DNA of 56,368 nucleotides from Alistipes sp. Its GTDB lineage: Bacteria; Bacteroidota; Bacteroidia; Bacteroidales; Rikenellaceae. Below, piece after piece: positions 34,628-42,758 of the stretch. The DNA is taken from NCBI GenBank assembly GCA_017451685.1, contig JAFTNV010000038.1:1-56368 (forward strand). Reading direction: 5' to 3'. How positions within the stretch are numbered: the first letter of the stretch is position 1; each line of letters starts with the position of its first letter. The notes under the pieces are model-generated. The model did no database searches. It had not been told where the DNA came from and was given only the letters and a program-made list of their open reading frames with translations. The position numbers and the translations under genes were made by a program.

Positions 34628-35305
34628 ATGCGTATAGATATTATTACGGTTGTTCCCGAGCTGTTGGCATCGCCGCTGAACGAGTCCATCTTGAAGCGCG
34701 CGCAGGAGTCGGGACATGCCGAGATTTACGTTCATAACCTCCGCGACTATACCAACGACAGGCGTCGCACGGTCGACGACTATCCGTTTGGTGGCGAGGC
34801 GGGCATGGTCATGAAGATTGAACCCGTCTACCGCTGTATCGAGAAGCTAAAGGCGGAGCGCGACTACGACGAGATAATCTTCACCTCGCCCGACGGCATC
34901 ACCTACAACCAGCATGAGGCCAACCGCCTGTCGCTGATGAAGAATATCATCATCCTCTGCGGCCACTATAAGGGTATCGACTACCGCATACGTGAGCACC
35001 TCGTTACGCGCGAGATATCCATTGGCGACTATGTGCTTACCGGTGGTGAGCTTGCAGCGTGTGTCATTGCCGACTCTGTCGTGCGTATCATCCCGGGGGC
35101 TATTGGCGATGAGGCCTCGGCACTCACCGACTGCTTCCAGGATAACCTTCTTGCGCCACCCGTATATACGCGCCCTGCGGAGTTTAACGGCTGGAAGGTT
35201 CCCGATGTGTTGCTCTCGGGAAACTTCGCCGAGATAGAGAAGTGGCAGGACGAGCAGGCCTACGCCCGCACCAAGGCTCTTCGCCCCGACCTTCTCGATG
35301 AATAA
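34628..35305 (+). CDS. trmD: tRNA (guanine-N1)-methyltransferase
   Basis: Methylates N1 of G37 in tRNAs reading CNN codons, preventing frameshifts. The 225 residues are usual. It has the SPOUT-class knot signatures [11 protein letters not shown] at the start, [12 protein letters not shown] around 117-128, and [14 protein letters not shown] near 137-150, plus [22 protein letters not shown]. It is last in the operon that runs from tamB, and a strong hairpin terminator follows 6 bases after the stop. Confidence 0.96.
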   Translation: MRIDIITVVPELLASPLNESILKRAQESGHAEIYVHNLRDYTNDRRRTVDDYPFGGEAGMVMKIEPVYRCIEKLKAERDYDEIIFTSPDGITYNQHEANRLSLMKNIIILCGHYKGIDYRIREHLVTREISIGDYVLTGGELAACVIADSVVRIIPGAIGDEASALTDCFQDNLLAPPVYTRPAEFNGWKVPDVLLSGNFAEIEKWQDEQAYARTKALRPDLLDE

Positions 35306-35310
35306 AAAAG

Positions 35311-35345
35311 GACTGCGACCTCGCAAGAGGTCGCAGTCTTATTTA
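35311..35345. terminator. Bidirectional terminator after trmD
   Basis: GACTGCGACCTC (35311-35322) and GAGGTCGCAGTC (35327-35338) form a perfect 12-bp stem with a GCAA tetraloop. A T-rich tail follows on the plus strand and an A-run precedes it, so it can stop trmD and the convergent FAH-family gene. Confidence 0.92.
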
Positions 35346-35359
35346 TATATAGGTGTCGG

Positions 35360-35935
35360 CTACTTGATGTCAAAGTCGAGGAGCGTATGTGAGCCTATTG
35401 CGAGGCGGTAGTTGTCGCCCGCCTTCGCATCGAACTCCGCGGGTGCCCCGAGGAATATCAGGTCACCGATGCGTAGTGTCATGCACTCCGAGAGGTGGGC
35501 GACGATGCTCTCGGGCGTGAAGCGCATGTCGCTGAGCGTGATGCGCGCGTACTCCTTGCCGTTGATGTAAAAGACCGCACCCTCGAGCATGGCATCGCGC
35601 GGGAGGGTGTCGAGCGATAGTGCCGAGGAGTGGTCGAAGCCTACGGCCTCGTCCCACGGCAGCCCCTCGTTGCGTGCCTCGTCGAGCTTGTCTATGGCGG
35701 TGAAGGTCACACCTCCCATCACACCCTCGATGCAGCGTGGTGCGAAGCGCTCGCCTATGCACTTGGCCAGACGCGCGACCTTTAGCACGATATGCGGCGC
35801 TGCCACAACACGACCTACGCCGTCGGGGATGTAGAAGGCGTCGTTATTACGCAGAAGCGCCGTGTCAGCCTTGAGGTAGTATCGAGGTGTGATGCCCGCA
35901 TCGTTGTAATTGTTTATTATGGTTATCAGTTTCAT
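35360..35935 (-). CDS. Fumarylacetoacetate hydrolase family protein
   Basis: A 191-residue protein of the FAH fold, shorter than the roughly 220-residue YcgM/FAHD1-type enzymes but covering the core. Recognisable parts are KADTALLRNNDAFYIPDGVGRVVAAPHIVLKVARLAK, YTAI-like FTAIDKLDEARNEGLPWDEAVGFDHSSALS and the C-terminal GDLIFLGAPAEFDAKAGDNYRLAIG. Family members hydrolyse or decarboxylate beta-keto acids using a divalent metal; the substrate here is unknown. It overlaps the lpxB stop by 4 bases and follows lpxB in the same transcript. Confidence 0.85.
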   Translation of the reverse strand: MKLITIINNYNDAGITPRYYLKADTALLRNNDAFYIPDGVGRVVAAPHIVLKVARLAKCIGERFAPRCIEGVMGGVTFTAIDKLDEARNEGLPWDEAVGFDHSSALSLDTLPRDAMLEGAVFYINGKEYARITLSDMRFTPESIVAHLSECMTLRIGDLIFLGAPAEFDAKAGDNYRLAIGSHTLLDFDIK

Positions 35936-37059
35936 CGTCTGAGCGTTTTAACAATATCTTCAGCTACGCGCTCCGAGGCACCCTCCGCGCCTATCATCTC
36001 GCGTAGCTCGTCAAAATCCTTCAACATACGCTCCCTCTGGCTTCCCGCGGGGAGTATCGCTGCGAGTTCTGCGGCAGCCTCCTCGATGTCGAGCTTCGCA
36101 CGTACCAACTCCCTCACAGCCTCGCGGTTGAGGTTGATGTTTACGAGCGAGATGTAGGGTATGCGCAGGAAGTAGGGCTTTAGTTTCTCGTAGAGCCACG
36201 GCACATGGTAGAGCACTACCTCGGGGATGCCCATAAGTGCCGTCTCGAGCGTTGCTGTGCCCGAGGTGACGATGGCTGCGGTGCTATGTGCAAGCGTCTG
36301 CTGCGTGCGGTCGCACACATACCTTACCCCCGAGTCGCCTATATATCTGTCGTATAGCGCCTTGTCGATCCACGGCACTGCCGTCACGACAAACTGATAC
36401 TCCGCGAAGCGGCGTGCGATGGCCACCATGTCGGGGAGGTTGGCCTTAATCTCCGACACGCGGCTGCCGGCAACGAGAGCCACGATAGGTCGGCTGTCGA
36501 GGCCGCACTCTGCGCGAAAGGCCTCGGACGTGGGCAGCGTGGCGCGACGCTCGGCGATGTCGTCGGTGAGGGGGTTGCCCTTGAATATGGGCTCAATGCC
36601 GTGACTGCAGAAGTAGTCGGTCTCGAAGGGGAAGATGGTATATAGACGGTCTACGTAGCGACGTAGGCTCTTCACCCTGCGCTCCTTCCACGCCCACACC
36701 TTGGGGGCGATGTAGTAGTACACCTTCGTGCCACGCGCCTTTGCCCACTTTGCTATGCGCAGGTTGAAGGCGGGGTAGTCGATGAGGATGATGACGTCGG
36801 GGTTGAAGCGCTCGATGTCGCGCTTCACGTTGTCTATCTGACGAAATATGGTCGACAGGTTCATTGCCACCTGCACGAAGCCGAAGAACGACATCTCGGT
36901 GTAGTGGTAGAGCATATTCTCCCTGCCCCCGATGTCGGCCATGCGGTCGCCACCGGAGAAGCGGAACGATGCCTCGCTGTCGTTGTTGCGTATTCCTCGC
37001 ATCAGTTTGCTGCCGTGAAGGTCGCCCGAGGGCTCGCCGGTGATGATGTAGTATCTCAT
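35932..37059 (-). CDS. lpxB: Lipid-A-disaccharide synthase
   Basis: Joins lipid X and UDP-diacylglucosamine into the lipid A disaccharide at the inner face of the cytoplasmic membrane. The 375 residues match the family. The N-terminal signature GEPSGDLHGSKLM is intact, as are DVIILIDYPAFNLRIAKWAK, YYIAPKVWAWKERRVKSLRRYVD and GIPEVVLYHVPWLYEKLKPYF. It is a GT19 glycosyltransferase. A minus-strand TATCTTTG -7 box lies at 37078-37085, 19 bases before the start. The FAH-family gene overlaps its end by 4 bases. Confidence 0.95.
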   Translation of the reverse strand: MRYYIITGEPSGDLHGSKLMRGIRNNDSEASFRFSGGDRMADIGGRENMLYHYTEMSFFGFVQVAMNLSTIFRQIDNVKRDIERFNPDVIILIDYPAFNLRIAKWAKARGTKVYYYIAPKVWAWKERRVKSLRRYVDRLYTIFPFETDYFCSHGIEPIFKGNPLTDDIAERRATLPTSEAFRAECGLDSRPIVALVAGSRVSEIKANLPDMVAIARRFAEYQFVVTAVPWIDKALYDRYIGDSGVRYVCDRTQQTLAHSTAAIVTSGTATLETALMGIPEVVLYHVPWLYEKLKPYFLRIPYISLVNINLNREAVRELVRAKLDIEEAAAELAAILPAGSQRERMLKDFDELREMIGAEGASERVAEDIVKTLRR

Positions 37060-37105
37060 AGTGTCGTCTATTTCCTACAAAGATAACCTTTTATTTGCAA
37101 ATCCG

Positions 37106-37993
37106 CTACTTCGCCCCCTCTTTTTCTTTCTCGCGATAGGCTGCGGGCGAGCACCCCACGATGCGTGCGAAATACTTGCCGAAGAAGGATTGCGACGGGA
37201 AGTTGAGGTCGTAGGCTATCTGCTTTATGCTCTTGGATGTAGATGTGAGCTGTGTTATGGCATCAAGTGTCACATACTTCTCTATCCACTCCACGGCGCT
37301 CTTGCCACTCGTCTGCTTGACGACGGTCGAGAGGTGCTTGGCCGTCATGTTCATCACCTCGGCGTAGAAGGCGAGGTCGCGGTGCTCGATGTAGTTATGC
37401 TCCACGAGGCGTATGAACGTGGATGTTATCTCCGACTGCCGCGTTGTCGTTGCCGTCGCCACAGGCTCGTGGAGGAAGTGACCGAGGCCGAGGAAGAAGG
37501 CGCGCGTCATGAGTTGCAGTATCTCCATGCGGTGGGGGTTTGTGTCCGTGGGGATAAGGTTTATGCACATCGTGATGTATGCATCCAGCGCACCACGCGC
37601 GCGAACATCGAGGGTGGCATAGGGGTGCTCCGCGACGATGCTCGCAATGTCGAAGGTGTTGCCTATGCCGAGGCTTGCGGTGAACTCCTCGGACATAATC
37701 ACGTATGTAGCCCGAAAGTCGTCGTCAATGTCTATGAGCTCCGTTATCTGGCTCGGTAGGACAATGAGGAAGCCTCCCTCCTCGATATCGTAGGTGTGGG
37801 CATTTATGCGCCCCGTGGCATGCCCTGCGGTGCAGTATAGCGCCACGATAAAGGGGCTGCGGTAGGGGTGGTTGGGCACCACGGCAAACGAGGGGTTGCA
37901 CACGACGCTGAAGTCGTTACCTATACTATATATAGCCCCCGTGTGTCCCGCGGCGATGTAACTACGTAACGTGTCCGAAATAGTGTTGCTCAT
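37106..37993 (-). CDS. AraC-family transcriptional regulator
   Basis: A 295-residue protein. The N-terminal roughly 190 residues are a cupin-like sensor region of no specific assignment; the C-terminal AraC/XylS DNA-binding domain (two helix-turn-helix units) begins near LVEHNYIEHRDLAFYAEVMNMTAKHLSTVVKQTSGKSAVEWIEKYV and ends with LNFPSQSFFGKYFARIVGCSPAAYRE, the classic family pattern. A TACTTTTG -7 box lies at 38040-38047. It is divergent from the small repeat protein at 38180, 186 bases away, which is the most likely target; that is inference. Confidence 0.9.
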   Translation of the reverse strand: MSNTISDTLRSYIAAGHTGAIYSIGNDFSVVCNPSFAVVPNHPYRSPFIVALYCTAGHATGRINAHTYDIEEGGFLIVLPSQITELIDIDDDFRATYVIMSEEFTASLGIGNTFDIASIVAEHPYATLDVRARGALDAYITMCINLIPTDTNPHRMEILQLMTRAFFLGLGHFLHEPVATATTTRQSEITSTFIRLVEHNYIEHRDLAFYAEVMNMTAKHLSTVVKQTSGKSAVEWIEKYVTLDAITQLTSTSKSIKQIAYDLNFPSQSFFGKYFARIVGCSPAAYREKEKEGAK

Positions 37994-38039
37994 TGGTCTG
38001 ATATTCTTGTTTTACTGGTCTAATATGCTTATTGCTCCA

Positions 38040-38047
38040 CAAAAGTA
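38040..38047 (-). promoter_or_regulatory. -7 box for the AraC-family gene
   Basis: On the minus strand this reads TACTTTTG, a TAnnTTTG match 47 bases before the AraC-family start. Confidence 0.55.
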
Positions 38048-38112
38048 GGCTATTTTATCGTAATCTGCAATAGCGATAAGAATATTAGTCCAATCATTCG
38101 GCCTTATGGCTC

Positions 38113-38143
38113 TTTCTTGGCATTGGATGTTGCCCTATCTTTG
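38113..38143 (+). promoter_or_regulatory. Promoter for the small 11-residue-repeat protein
   Basis: TATCTTTG at 38136-38143 fits TAnnTTTG, with TTTC at 38113-38116 as a one-mismatch -33 box 19 bases away. The start codon is 37 bases downstream. The intergenic space to the AraC gene would hold a shared regulatory site. Confidence 0.65.
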
Positions 38144-38179
38144 CACCGTGAAAGTTAAACAATATAAAACTATACGATT

Positions 38180-38398
38180 ATGACAAAGAAGAAGAGTTTG
38201 AAGGAGAGCGTTGTTGGCACCTATGTAGCAATTGAGAAGGGCGTTGTAGGTGGCTATAAGGCTATCGAGAAGGGTGTTGTTGGAGGGTATAAGGCCGTTG
38301 AGAGCGCTACGGTCGAGGCCTACAAGTCTGTCGAGGACACCGCCGTGAATATGGGCAAGAGCCTTATGGAGGAGTATAACAAGCAGAAGAATAAGTAG
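38180..38398 (+). CDS. Small protein of 11-residue amphipathic repeats
   Basis: A 72-residue protein with no signal peptide. After a lysine-rich start it has four clear 11-residue repeats at 11-21, 22-32, 33-43 and 44-54 (VVGTYVAIEKG, VVGGYKAIEKG, VVGGYKAVESA, TVEAYKSVEDT) and a weaker fifth to about 65, then a Lys/Asn tail. The codons differ between repeats, so the pattern is selected at protein level. An 11-residue period with alternating Lys/Glu and Val/Tyr/Ile suits a membrane- or protein-binding amphipathic helix, as in alpha-synuclein or LEA proteins. I do not recognise a named family. It has its own promoter and is divergent from an AraC regulator. Confidence 0.75.
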   Translation: MTKKKSLKESVVGTYVAIEKGVVGGYKAIEKGVVGGYKAVESATVEAYKSVEDTAVNMGKSLMEEYNKQKNK

Positions 38399-38878
38399 CA
38401 AGGAGCTACAACCGCCTGCCCGCGAGAGATGGGCATGATGGGGAGTAAGGGACTGAGCGACAAGGCGACAAATGGACAAGGCGAGGATACTACCTTGATA
38501 CCCGACTGTCGCTTTGTCGCTCATCGTAATTCATATAGATTCATCAAAGAAATGGGGCCCTATGAGTTAAAATGAGTCCCTATGGGCAGCGCTGTCGCTA
38601 TCATGGAAAAAGAATGAGTCCGAAATGGGCAGCGTTGTCGCTATCATAGAACCCCATCGGAACCCATTTGTTCTTGCGGGTTACATTTTTGTAACCCGCA
38701 AGAGTGGGGGCTGTGTGCGGGGTGGAGAAAAGAGGATTATAGAGAGTACAAAGACAACAGAGAGTACAAAGACGACAACGAGGTCGGGCATCGAGAGTGC
38801 TACTGTCCGTGTGGTCGTTGTTGTCCCTGCCGTCCCTGTAACCCGCAAGGGCGGGGCGCATATGCCTTCTAATAAAAC
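38399..38878. repeat. Repeat-rich non-coding stretch
   Basis: Between the small repeat protein and the S46 terminator I see no gene. It holds: a hairpin with 16-base arms, GAGCGACAAGGCGACA (38455-38470) and TGTCGCTTTGTCGCTC (38507-38522), one mismatch, possibly the small gene's terminator; a near-identical block of about 34-36 bases starting AATGAGTCC at 38571 and 38613 (period 42); a perfect 13-bp hairpin CTTGCGGGTTACA/TGTAACCCGCAAG (38673-38702) with loop TTTT; a third copy of its right arm at 38837-38849; and an 18-base tandem pair (AGAGAGTACAAAGACAAC and one variant) at 38741-38776. It looks like accumulated intergenic repeats. Confidence 0.65.
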
Positions 38879-38909
38879 GGGGATGACTAATGCTAAATTA
38901 GTCATCCCC
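38879..38909 (-). terminator. Intrinsic terminator of the S46 peptidase gene
   Basis: GGGGATGACTAA (38879-38890) and TTAGTCATCCCC (38898-38909) form a perfect 12-bp stem. On the minus strand the stem is followed by GTTTTATT, consistent with termination 22 bases after the peptidase stop. Confidence 0.88.
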
Positions 38910-38931
38910 TCCATTATGTTTGTGGGCTATC

Positions 38932-40956
38932 CTACAAGCCCATCTCCTGGATAAGCCACTCGGCGCCACCGACCTTGTCGATGACGAACAGTACGTAGCG
39001 TATGTCGCAGATGATATTGCGGCAGAGCGTCTCGTCAAACTCGATATCCGACATCGTCGAGAGCCATGTGCGGTCGAAGTTGATGCCTATAAGCTCACCC
39101 TTGCCATTGAGAACGGGCGAGCCCGAGTTACCGCCCGTAGTGTGGTTTGTGGCGATGAAGCACACGGGCACGGTATACTTGCCATTCATCGTCACGCCCC
39201 AACGGCCATAATCCTTCGTGGCGTACACATCGCGTAGGCGCTGCGGAATGTTATAGTCGTAAATCTCGGGGTTATCCTTCTCCATGATGCCCTCGATGGT
39301 GGTCTGCGGTAGGTGGTATTCGCCATCGGCATACTCATAGCCCGCAATCTTACCATAGGCCACGCGCAGCGTGAGGTTGGCATCAGGGAAGAAGGCGCGC
39401 TTCGTGTCCCACTCCATAAGTGCCTTGACGTAGGGGCGGAACCAACGCTCGATATCGGGGATGTTGCTCAGATTGCGGTATGTATAGGGTTTCACGCGCT
39501 GTGCGATGGGAGCGATGGCGCGAGCGAACTCCGCCATGGGGTCGTTGGCTACATCTGCCGCGCGATACCCCTCAAGCGTGCCGAGGGCTGTGTTGTCGTA
39601 GAGCCATGTGGCATACTCCTTAGCACCGCCATGGCGGGCGAAGAGAGCCTTAAGCTCCTCAGAGATATACGTGCCCATCTTCTCGTACTCCGTGAGCATG
39701 GCCACGGCGAGGGCACGGTCTACATCCACCTGGAAGTCCTTATAGAAGAGTTCGGCACGTGCCACCTTATCCTCCTCAGAGAGCTTGTCGCTCAGTGCGA
39801 TAGCCACAGCCTGCTGGAGCTCGATGCCGCGGAGCGTCTCGTTGAAGAGCTCGTAGTTGAAGTAGCCCTCGATATTGCGCTCGTAGGCCGCAGCGAGAGA
39901 GTCGAGCAGATATGCCTTCGTGGGGTTCTCCTCGCGGAAGCGTGCTTCGTAGGCGAGTTTCTTATCGTAGGTGCCAAGGCGGTTGATGCCAAGCACCTCG
40001 CCCTGCCACTTCTTCCATGCGTTGGCGATGTTGGCCTGCTTAGCAGCATACTGGATACGCACCTCGGGCGATGCGCTCTGTGCCGCACCGATGATGTCGA
40101 GGCGTGCGGTGCGCAGCGCTATCTTCGTGGGGTCCGACGTCTCGGCGATATACTTAACGGCATCCGACGTGATATACTCCTGCGTATTGCCCGGGAAGCC
40201 GTAAATCATCGTGAAGTCACCCTCCTTGATGCCCGCAGTTGATATCTCGAAGTGGCGCTTGGGGGTGTAGGGGCGGTTGTCGGCGCTATACTCCGCCGGG
40301 TTGTTATCCTTGTCGGCATAGATGCGGAACACGGAGAAGTCGCCCGTATGGCGAGGCCATATCCAGTTGTCGTTGTCGGCACCAAACTTACCGATGGTGG
40401 TGGGAGGAGCACCCACAAGGCGTACGTCCGAGAACTCGCGGTAGACGAAGAGGTAGAAGATATTGCCGTAGTACATCGACTCGACCTTGGCCTTGAAGCC
40501 TACACCCTCAGCCTCGGCCTTGGCGATGATATCCTCGCGTGTCTCGCCCGCATTTACGCGCTCCGTGACATCCTCCATACGCTGAAGGATATGTACCTTG
40601 AGGCCGGGGCAGTATAGCTCCTCGGCGTGGTTCATAGCCCAGAAGCCGTCGGTGAGGTAGTCGTGCTCGACGGTAGAGAGCGCCTGAATGGCATCGTAGC
40701 CGCAGTGGTGGTTCGTGAGCAGGAGGCCCTTCTCGGTGACAATCTCACCCGTGCAGCCGCCATCGAACAGCACAACAGCATCCTTCAGCGATGCCTGGTT
40801 GATAGAATAAATGTCCTCGGCAGAAAGTTTGAAGCCCTTCGACTTCATATCCTTTATGCGCGACCCTATGAGTGAGGGCAGCCACATACCCTTGTCGGCA
40901 ACAGCCGAGAGTGTCGTTGCAACGAGCAGAGCGACAATGAGAAGTGTTCGTTTCAT
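38932..40956 (-). CDS. S46-family dipeptidyl-peptidase, DPP11 type (Asp/Glu-specific)
   Basis: A 674-residue secreted serine dipeptidyl-peptidase with a signal peptide of about 20 residues. The chymotrypsin-like active site is intact: His84 in LLTNHHCG, the Asp in the region of DNDNWIWPRHTGDFSVF, and nucleophile Ser611 in TTGGNSGSPV. S46 members are split by one residue 18 positions after the serine: Gly in DPP7, Arg in DPP11. Here it is Arg629, in GINFDRTW, so it is predicted to release dipeptides with Asp or Glu at P1, as P. gingivalis DPP11 does. The protein is likely periplasmic and would feed amino acid catabolism. Confidence 0.92.
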   Translation of the reverse strand: MKRTLLIVALLVATTLSAVADKGMWLPSLIGSRIKDMKSKGFKLSAEDIYSINQASLKDAVVLFDGGCTGEIVTEKGLLLTNHHCGYDAIQALSTVEHDYLTDGFWAMNHAEELYCPGLKVHILQRMEDVTERVNAGETREDIIAKAEAEGVGFKAKVESMYYGNIFYLFVYREFSDVRLVGAPPTTIGKFGADNDNWIWPRHTGDFSVFRIYADKDNNPAEYSADNRPYTPKRHFEISTAGIKEGDFTMIYGFPGNTQEYITSDAVKYIAETSDPTKIALRTARLDIIGAAQSASPEVRIQYAAKQANIANAWKKWQGEVLGINRLGTYDKKLAYEARFREENPTKAYLLDSLAAAYERNIEGYFNYELFNETLRGIELQQAVAIALSDKLSEEDKVARAELFYKDFQVDVDRALAVAMLTEYEKMGTYISEELKALFARHGGAKEYATWLYDNTALGTLEGYRAADVANDPMAEFARAIAPIAQRVKPYTYRNLSNIPDIERWFRPYVKALMEWDTKRAFFPDANLTLRVAYGKIAGYEYADGEYHLPQTTIEGIMEKDNPEIYDYNIPQRLRDVYATKDYGRWGVTMNGKYTVPVCFIATNHTTGGNSGSPVLNGKGELIGINFDRTWLSTMSDIEFDETLCRNIICDIRYVLFVIDKVGGAEWLIQEMGL

Positions 40957-40981
40957 ATAGCTTTAGGTTTTTTGTTTGTTC

Positions 40982-41596
40982 TTACATGTAACACGACGGC
41001 AGTGCCTCGACGAAGGCCTCCAACTCACGACATAGGCGCTGCACAGGGAGGCCCATGACGTTGTAGAACGACCCCTCGATAGACTCTATGCCCACGTAGC
41101 CTATCCACTCCTGTATGCCGTAGGCGCCCGCCTTATCCATCGGGCGGTAGTTGTCCACGTAGTAGCGTATCTGCTCCTCGCTAAGCGTGGCGAAGCGCAC
41201 CGTGCTCTGCGAGGCGAAGGTGTGCTCGCGCTCTGCCGTGCGTAGCGTTACGCCCGTGACGACGCAGTGCTCCTTGCCCGCGAGGGCAGCAATCATGGCG
41301 CAGGCCTCCTCCTCGTCACGTGGCTTGCCGAGCACGCGACCCTCGAGCACCACGACGGTGTCGGCCGTGATAAGCAGGTCGTTATACGTCAGAGGCGTGG
41401 GATAGGCGTGACTCTTGAGGCGCGAGAGGTAGGGTGCAACATCCTCGGCCGGGAGCGTGGCGGGGTACTCCTCGTCGCACGCGAACTTAGCCGCCAAGCG
41501 GTACTCTATGCCCGTGGCCTGGAGCAGCTCGCGACGGCGTGGCGATGCCGAGGCGAGGATTACGTTGTAGGATTTTAGTTTGTCGCGCAGTAACAT
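40982..41596 (-). CDS. Maf family nucleoside triphosphate pyrophosphatase
   Basis: A 204-residue house-cleaning enzyme that hydrolyses non-canonical or excess nucleotides (dTTP/UTP in the YhdE type). It starts NVILASASPRRRELLQATGIEYRL, the family signature, and keeps the catalytic Asp in LLITADTVVVLEGRVLGKP and the EAGAYGIQEW-like KAGAYGIQEWIGYVGIESIEGSFYNVMGLP. A TACCTTTG -7 box on the minus strand lies at 41621-41628. The S46 gene is 25 bases downstream and may be cotranscribed. Confidence 0.92.
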   Translation of the reverse strand: MLLRDKLKSYNVILASASPRRRELLQATGIEYRLAAKFACDEEYPATLPAEDVAPYLSRLKSHAYPTPLTYNDLLITADTVVVLEGRVLGKPRDEEEACAMIAALAGKEHCVVTGVTLRTAEREHTFASQSTVRFATLSEEQIRYYVDNYRPMDKAGAYGIQEWIGYVGIESIEGSFYNVMGLPVQRLCRELEAFVEALPSCYM

Positions 41597-41620
41597 CTCC
41601 GTGTATAATAGTTACGATGG

Positions 41621-41628
41621 CAAAGGTA
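41621..41628 (-). promoter_or_regulatory. -7 box for the maf gene
   Basis: TACCTTTG on the minus strand, 25 bases before the start codon. No clear -33 box is present. Confidence 0.55.
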
Positions 41629-41702
41629 CTAAAAAAAACGGATATAAAAAATAGGTATCGTCATTCTCCGACGGTACCTATTCGATCACTCTTTGAAGGG
41701 GC

Positions 41703-42584
41703 TTAGAGCGTAGCCTTCGACTCGGCCGTAACCTCGCGGCTAACCTTCGTCACAAGACCCTGGAGCACCGTGCCGGGGCCCACCTCGGTGAACATATCGA
41801 AGCCATCGCCAACCATGTTCTCGACAATCTGTGTCCAGCGCACGGGGGCGGTGAGCTGTGCTATGAGGTTCTTCTTGATAGACTCAGCATCGGTATAGGG
41901 CTTGGCATCCACATTCTGATATACGGGGCACGAGGGTGTCATAAACTCAGCCTCGGCAATGGCCGCCTCGAGCTCCTTGCGCGCGGGCTCCATGAGGGGT
42001 GAGTGGAAGGCACCACCCACGGGGAGACGCAGGGCGCGACGAGCACCGGCAGCCTTAAGCTTCTCGCAAGCCTCATCTACGGCAGCATTAGCACCCGAGA
42101 TGACGAGCTGGCCCGGGCAGTTGTAGTTGGCACCCACAACGACACCATCAACCGATGCGCAGACCTCCTCGACAGTCTTGTCGTCAAGGCCGAGCACCGC
42201 TGCCATGCCTCCGGGCTGCTCCTCGCAGCACTTCTGCATAGCCATGGCGCGCTTCGACACGAGCTTCAGACCATCCTCGAACGAGAGAGCACCGGCAACA
42301 ACGAGTGCCGAGAACTCGCCGAGCGAGTGTCCTGCCACAGCCTCGGGCTTCACGCCGAGAGCCTTGGCCAAGATTACCGAGTGGAGGAATACGGCGGGCT
42401 GTGTCACCTTCGTCTGCTTAAGCTCCTCGGGGGTGCCGGCAAACATTATGTCGGTGATGCGGAAGCCGAGAATGTCGTTAGCCTTCTCGAACAACTCCTT
42501 AGCCTCGGGTACGTTGTCGTAGATATCCTTACCCATGCCTACGGCCTGAGAACCTTGGCCGGGAAATACGTATGCGTGTTTCAT
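41703..42584 (-). CDS. fabD: Malonyl-CoA:ACP transacylase
   Basis: Loads malonyl units onto acyl carrier protein for fatty acid synthesis. The 293 residues are typical. It starts AYVFPGQGSQAVGMG, has the nucleophile Ser87 in AGHSLGEFSAL, the oxyanion-hole arginine in RAMAMQ, the His in PVGGAFHSPLMEP and the terminal TEVGPGTVLQGL. It has a good promoter (42647-42677) and a short hairpin in its 5' leader at 42599-42620 (GTAGGGCGCA/TGCGCCTTAC). It is transcribed alone. Confidence 0.96.
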   Translation of the reverse strand: MKHAYVFPGQGSQAVGMGKDIYDNVPEAKELFEKANDILGFRITDIMFAGTPEELKQTKVTQPAVFLHSVILAKALGVKPEAVAGHSLGEFSALVVAGALSFEDGLKLVSKRAMAMQKCCEEQPGGMAAVLGLDDKTVEEVCASVDGVVVGANYNCPGQLVISGANAAVDEACEKLKAAGARRALRLPVGGAFHSPLMEPARKELEAAIAEAEFMTPSCPVYQNVDAKPYTDAESIKKNLIAQLTAPVRWTQIVENMVGDGFDMFTEVGPGTVLQGLVTKVSREVTAESKATL

Positions 42585-42646
42585 CGTGTTGTAAATTATG
42601 TAGGGCGCAGTGCGCCTTACAGGTTAACTTTTATCCTTTTAGGCCA

Positions 42647-42677
42647 CAAAGGTAACGATTATTTTGGAAACGGCAAA
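42647..42677 (-). promoter_or_regulatory. Promoter of fabD
   Basis: On the minus strand TTTG (42674-42677) is followed after 19 bases by TACCTTTG (42647-42654). Both boxes fit the consensus. Confidence 0.8.
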
Positions 42678-42758
42678 TGTCGAGGTCGGTAGTCGTCGAA
42701 AATTAAAAATTATTCATTAATTACTCACTACTCACTACTCATTACTCATTGGCATTGC

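Noticed and set aside
38625-38954. Plus-strand ORF of 109 codons in the repeat-rich spacer
   Set aside because: It runs through the hairpin repeats, the tandem repeat and the S46 terminator and into the end of the S46 gene; no domain or start context supports it.
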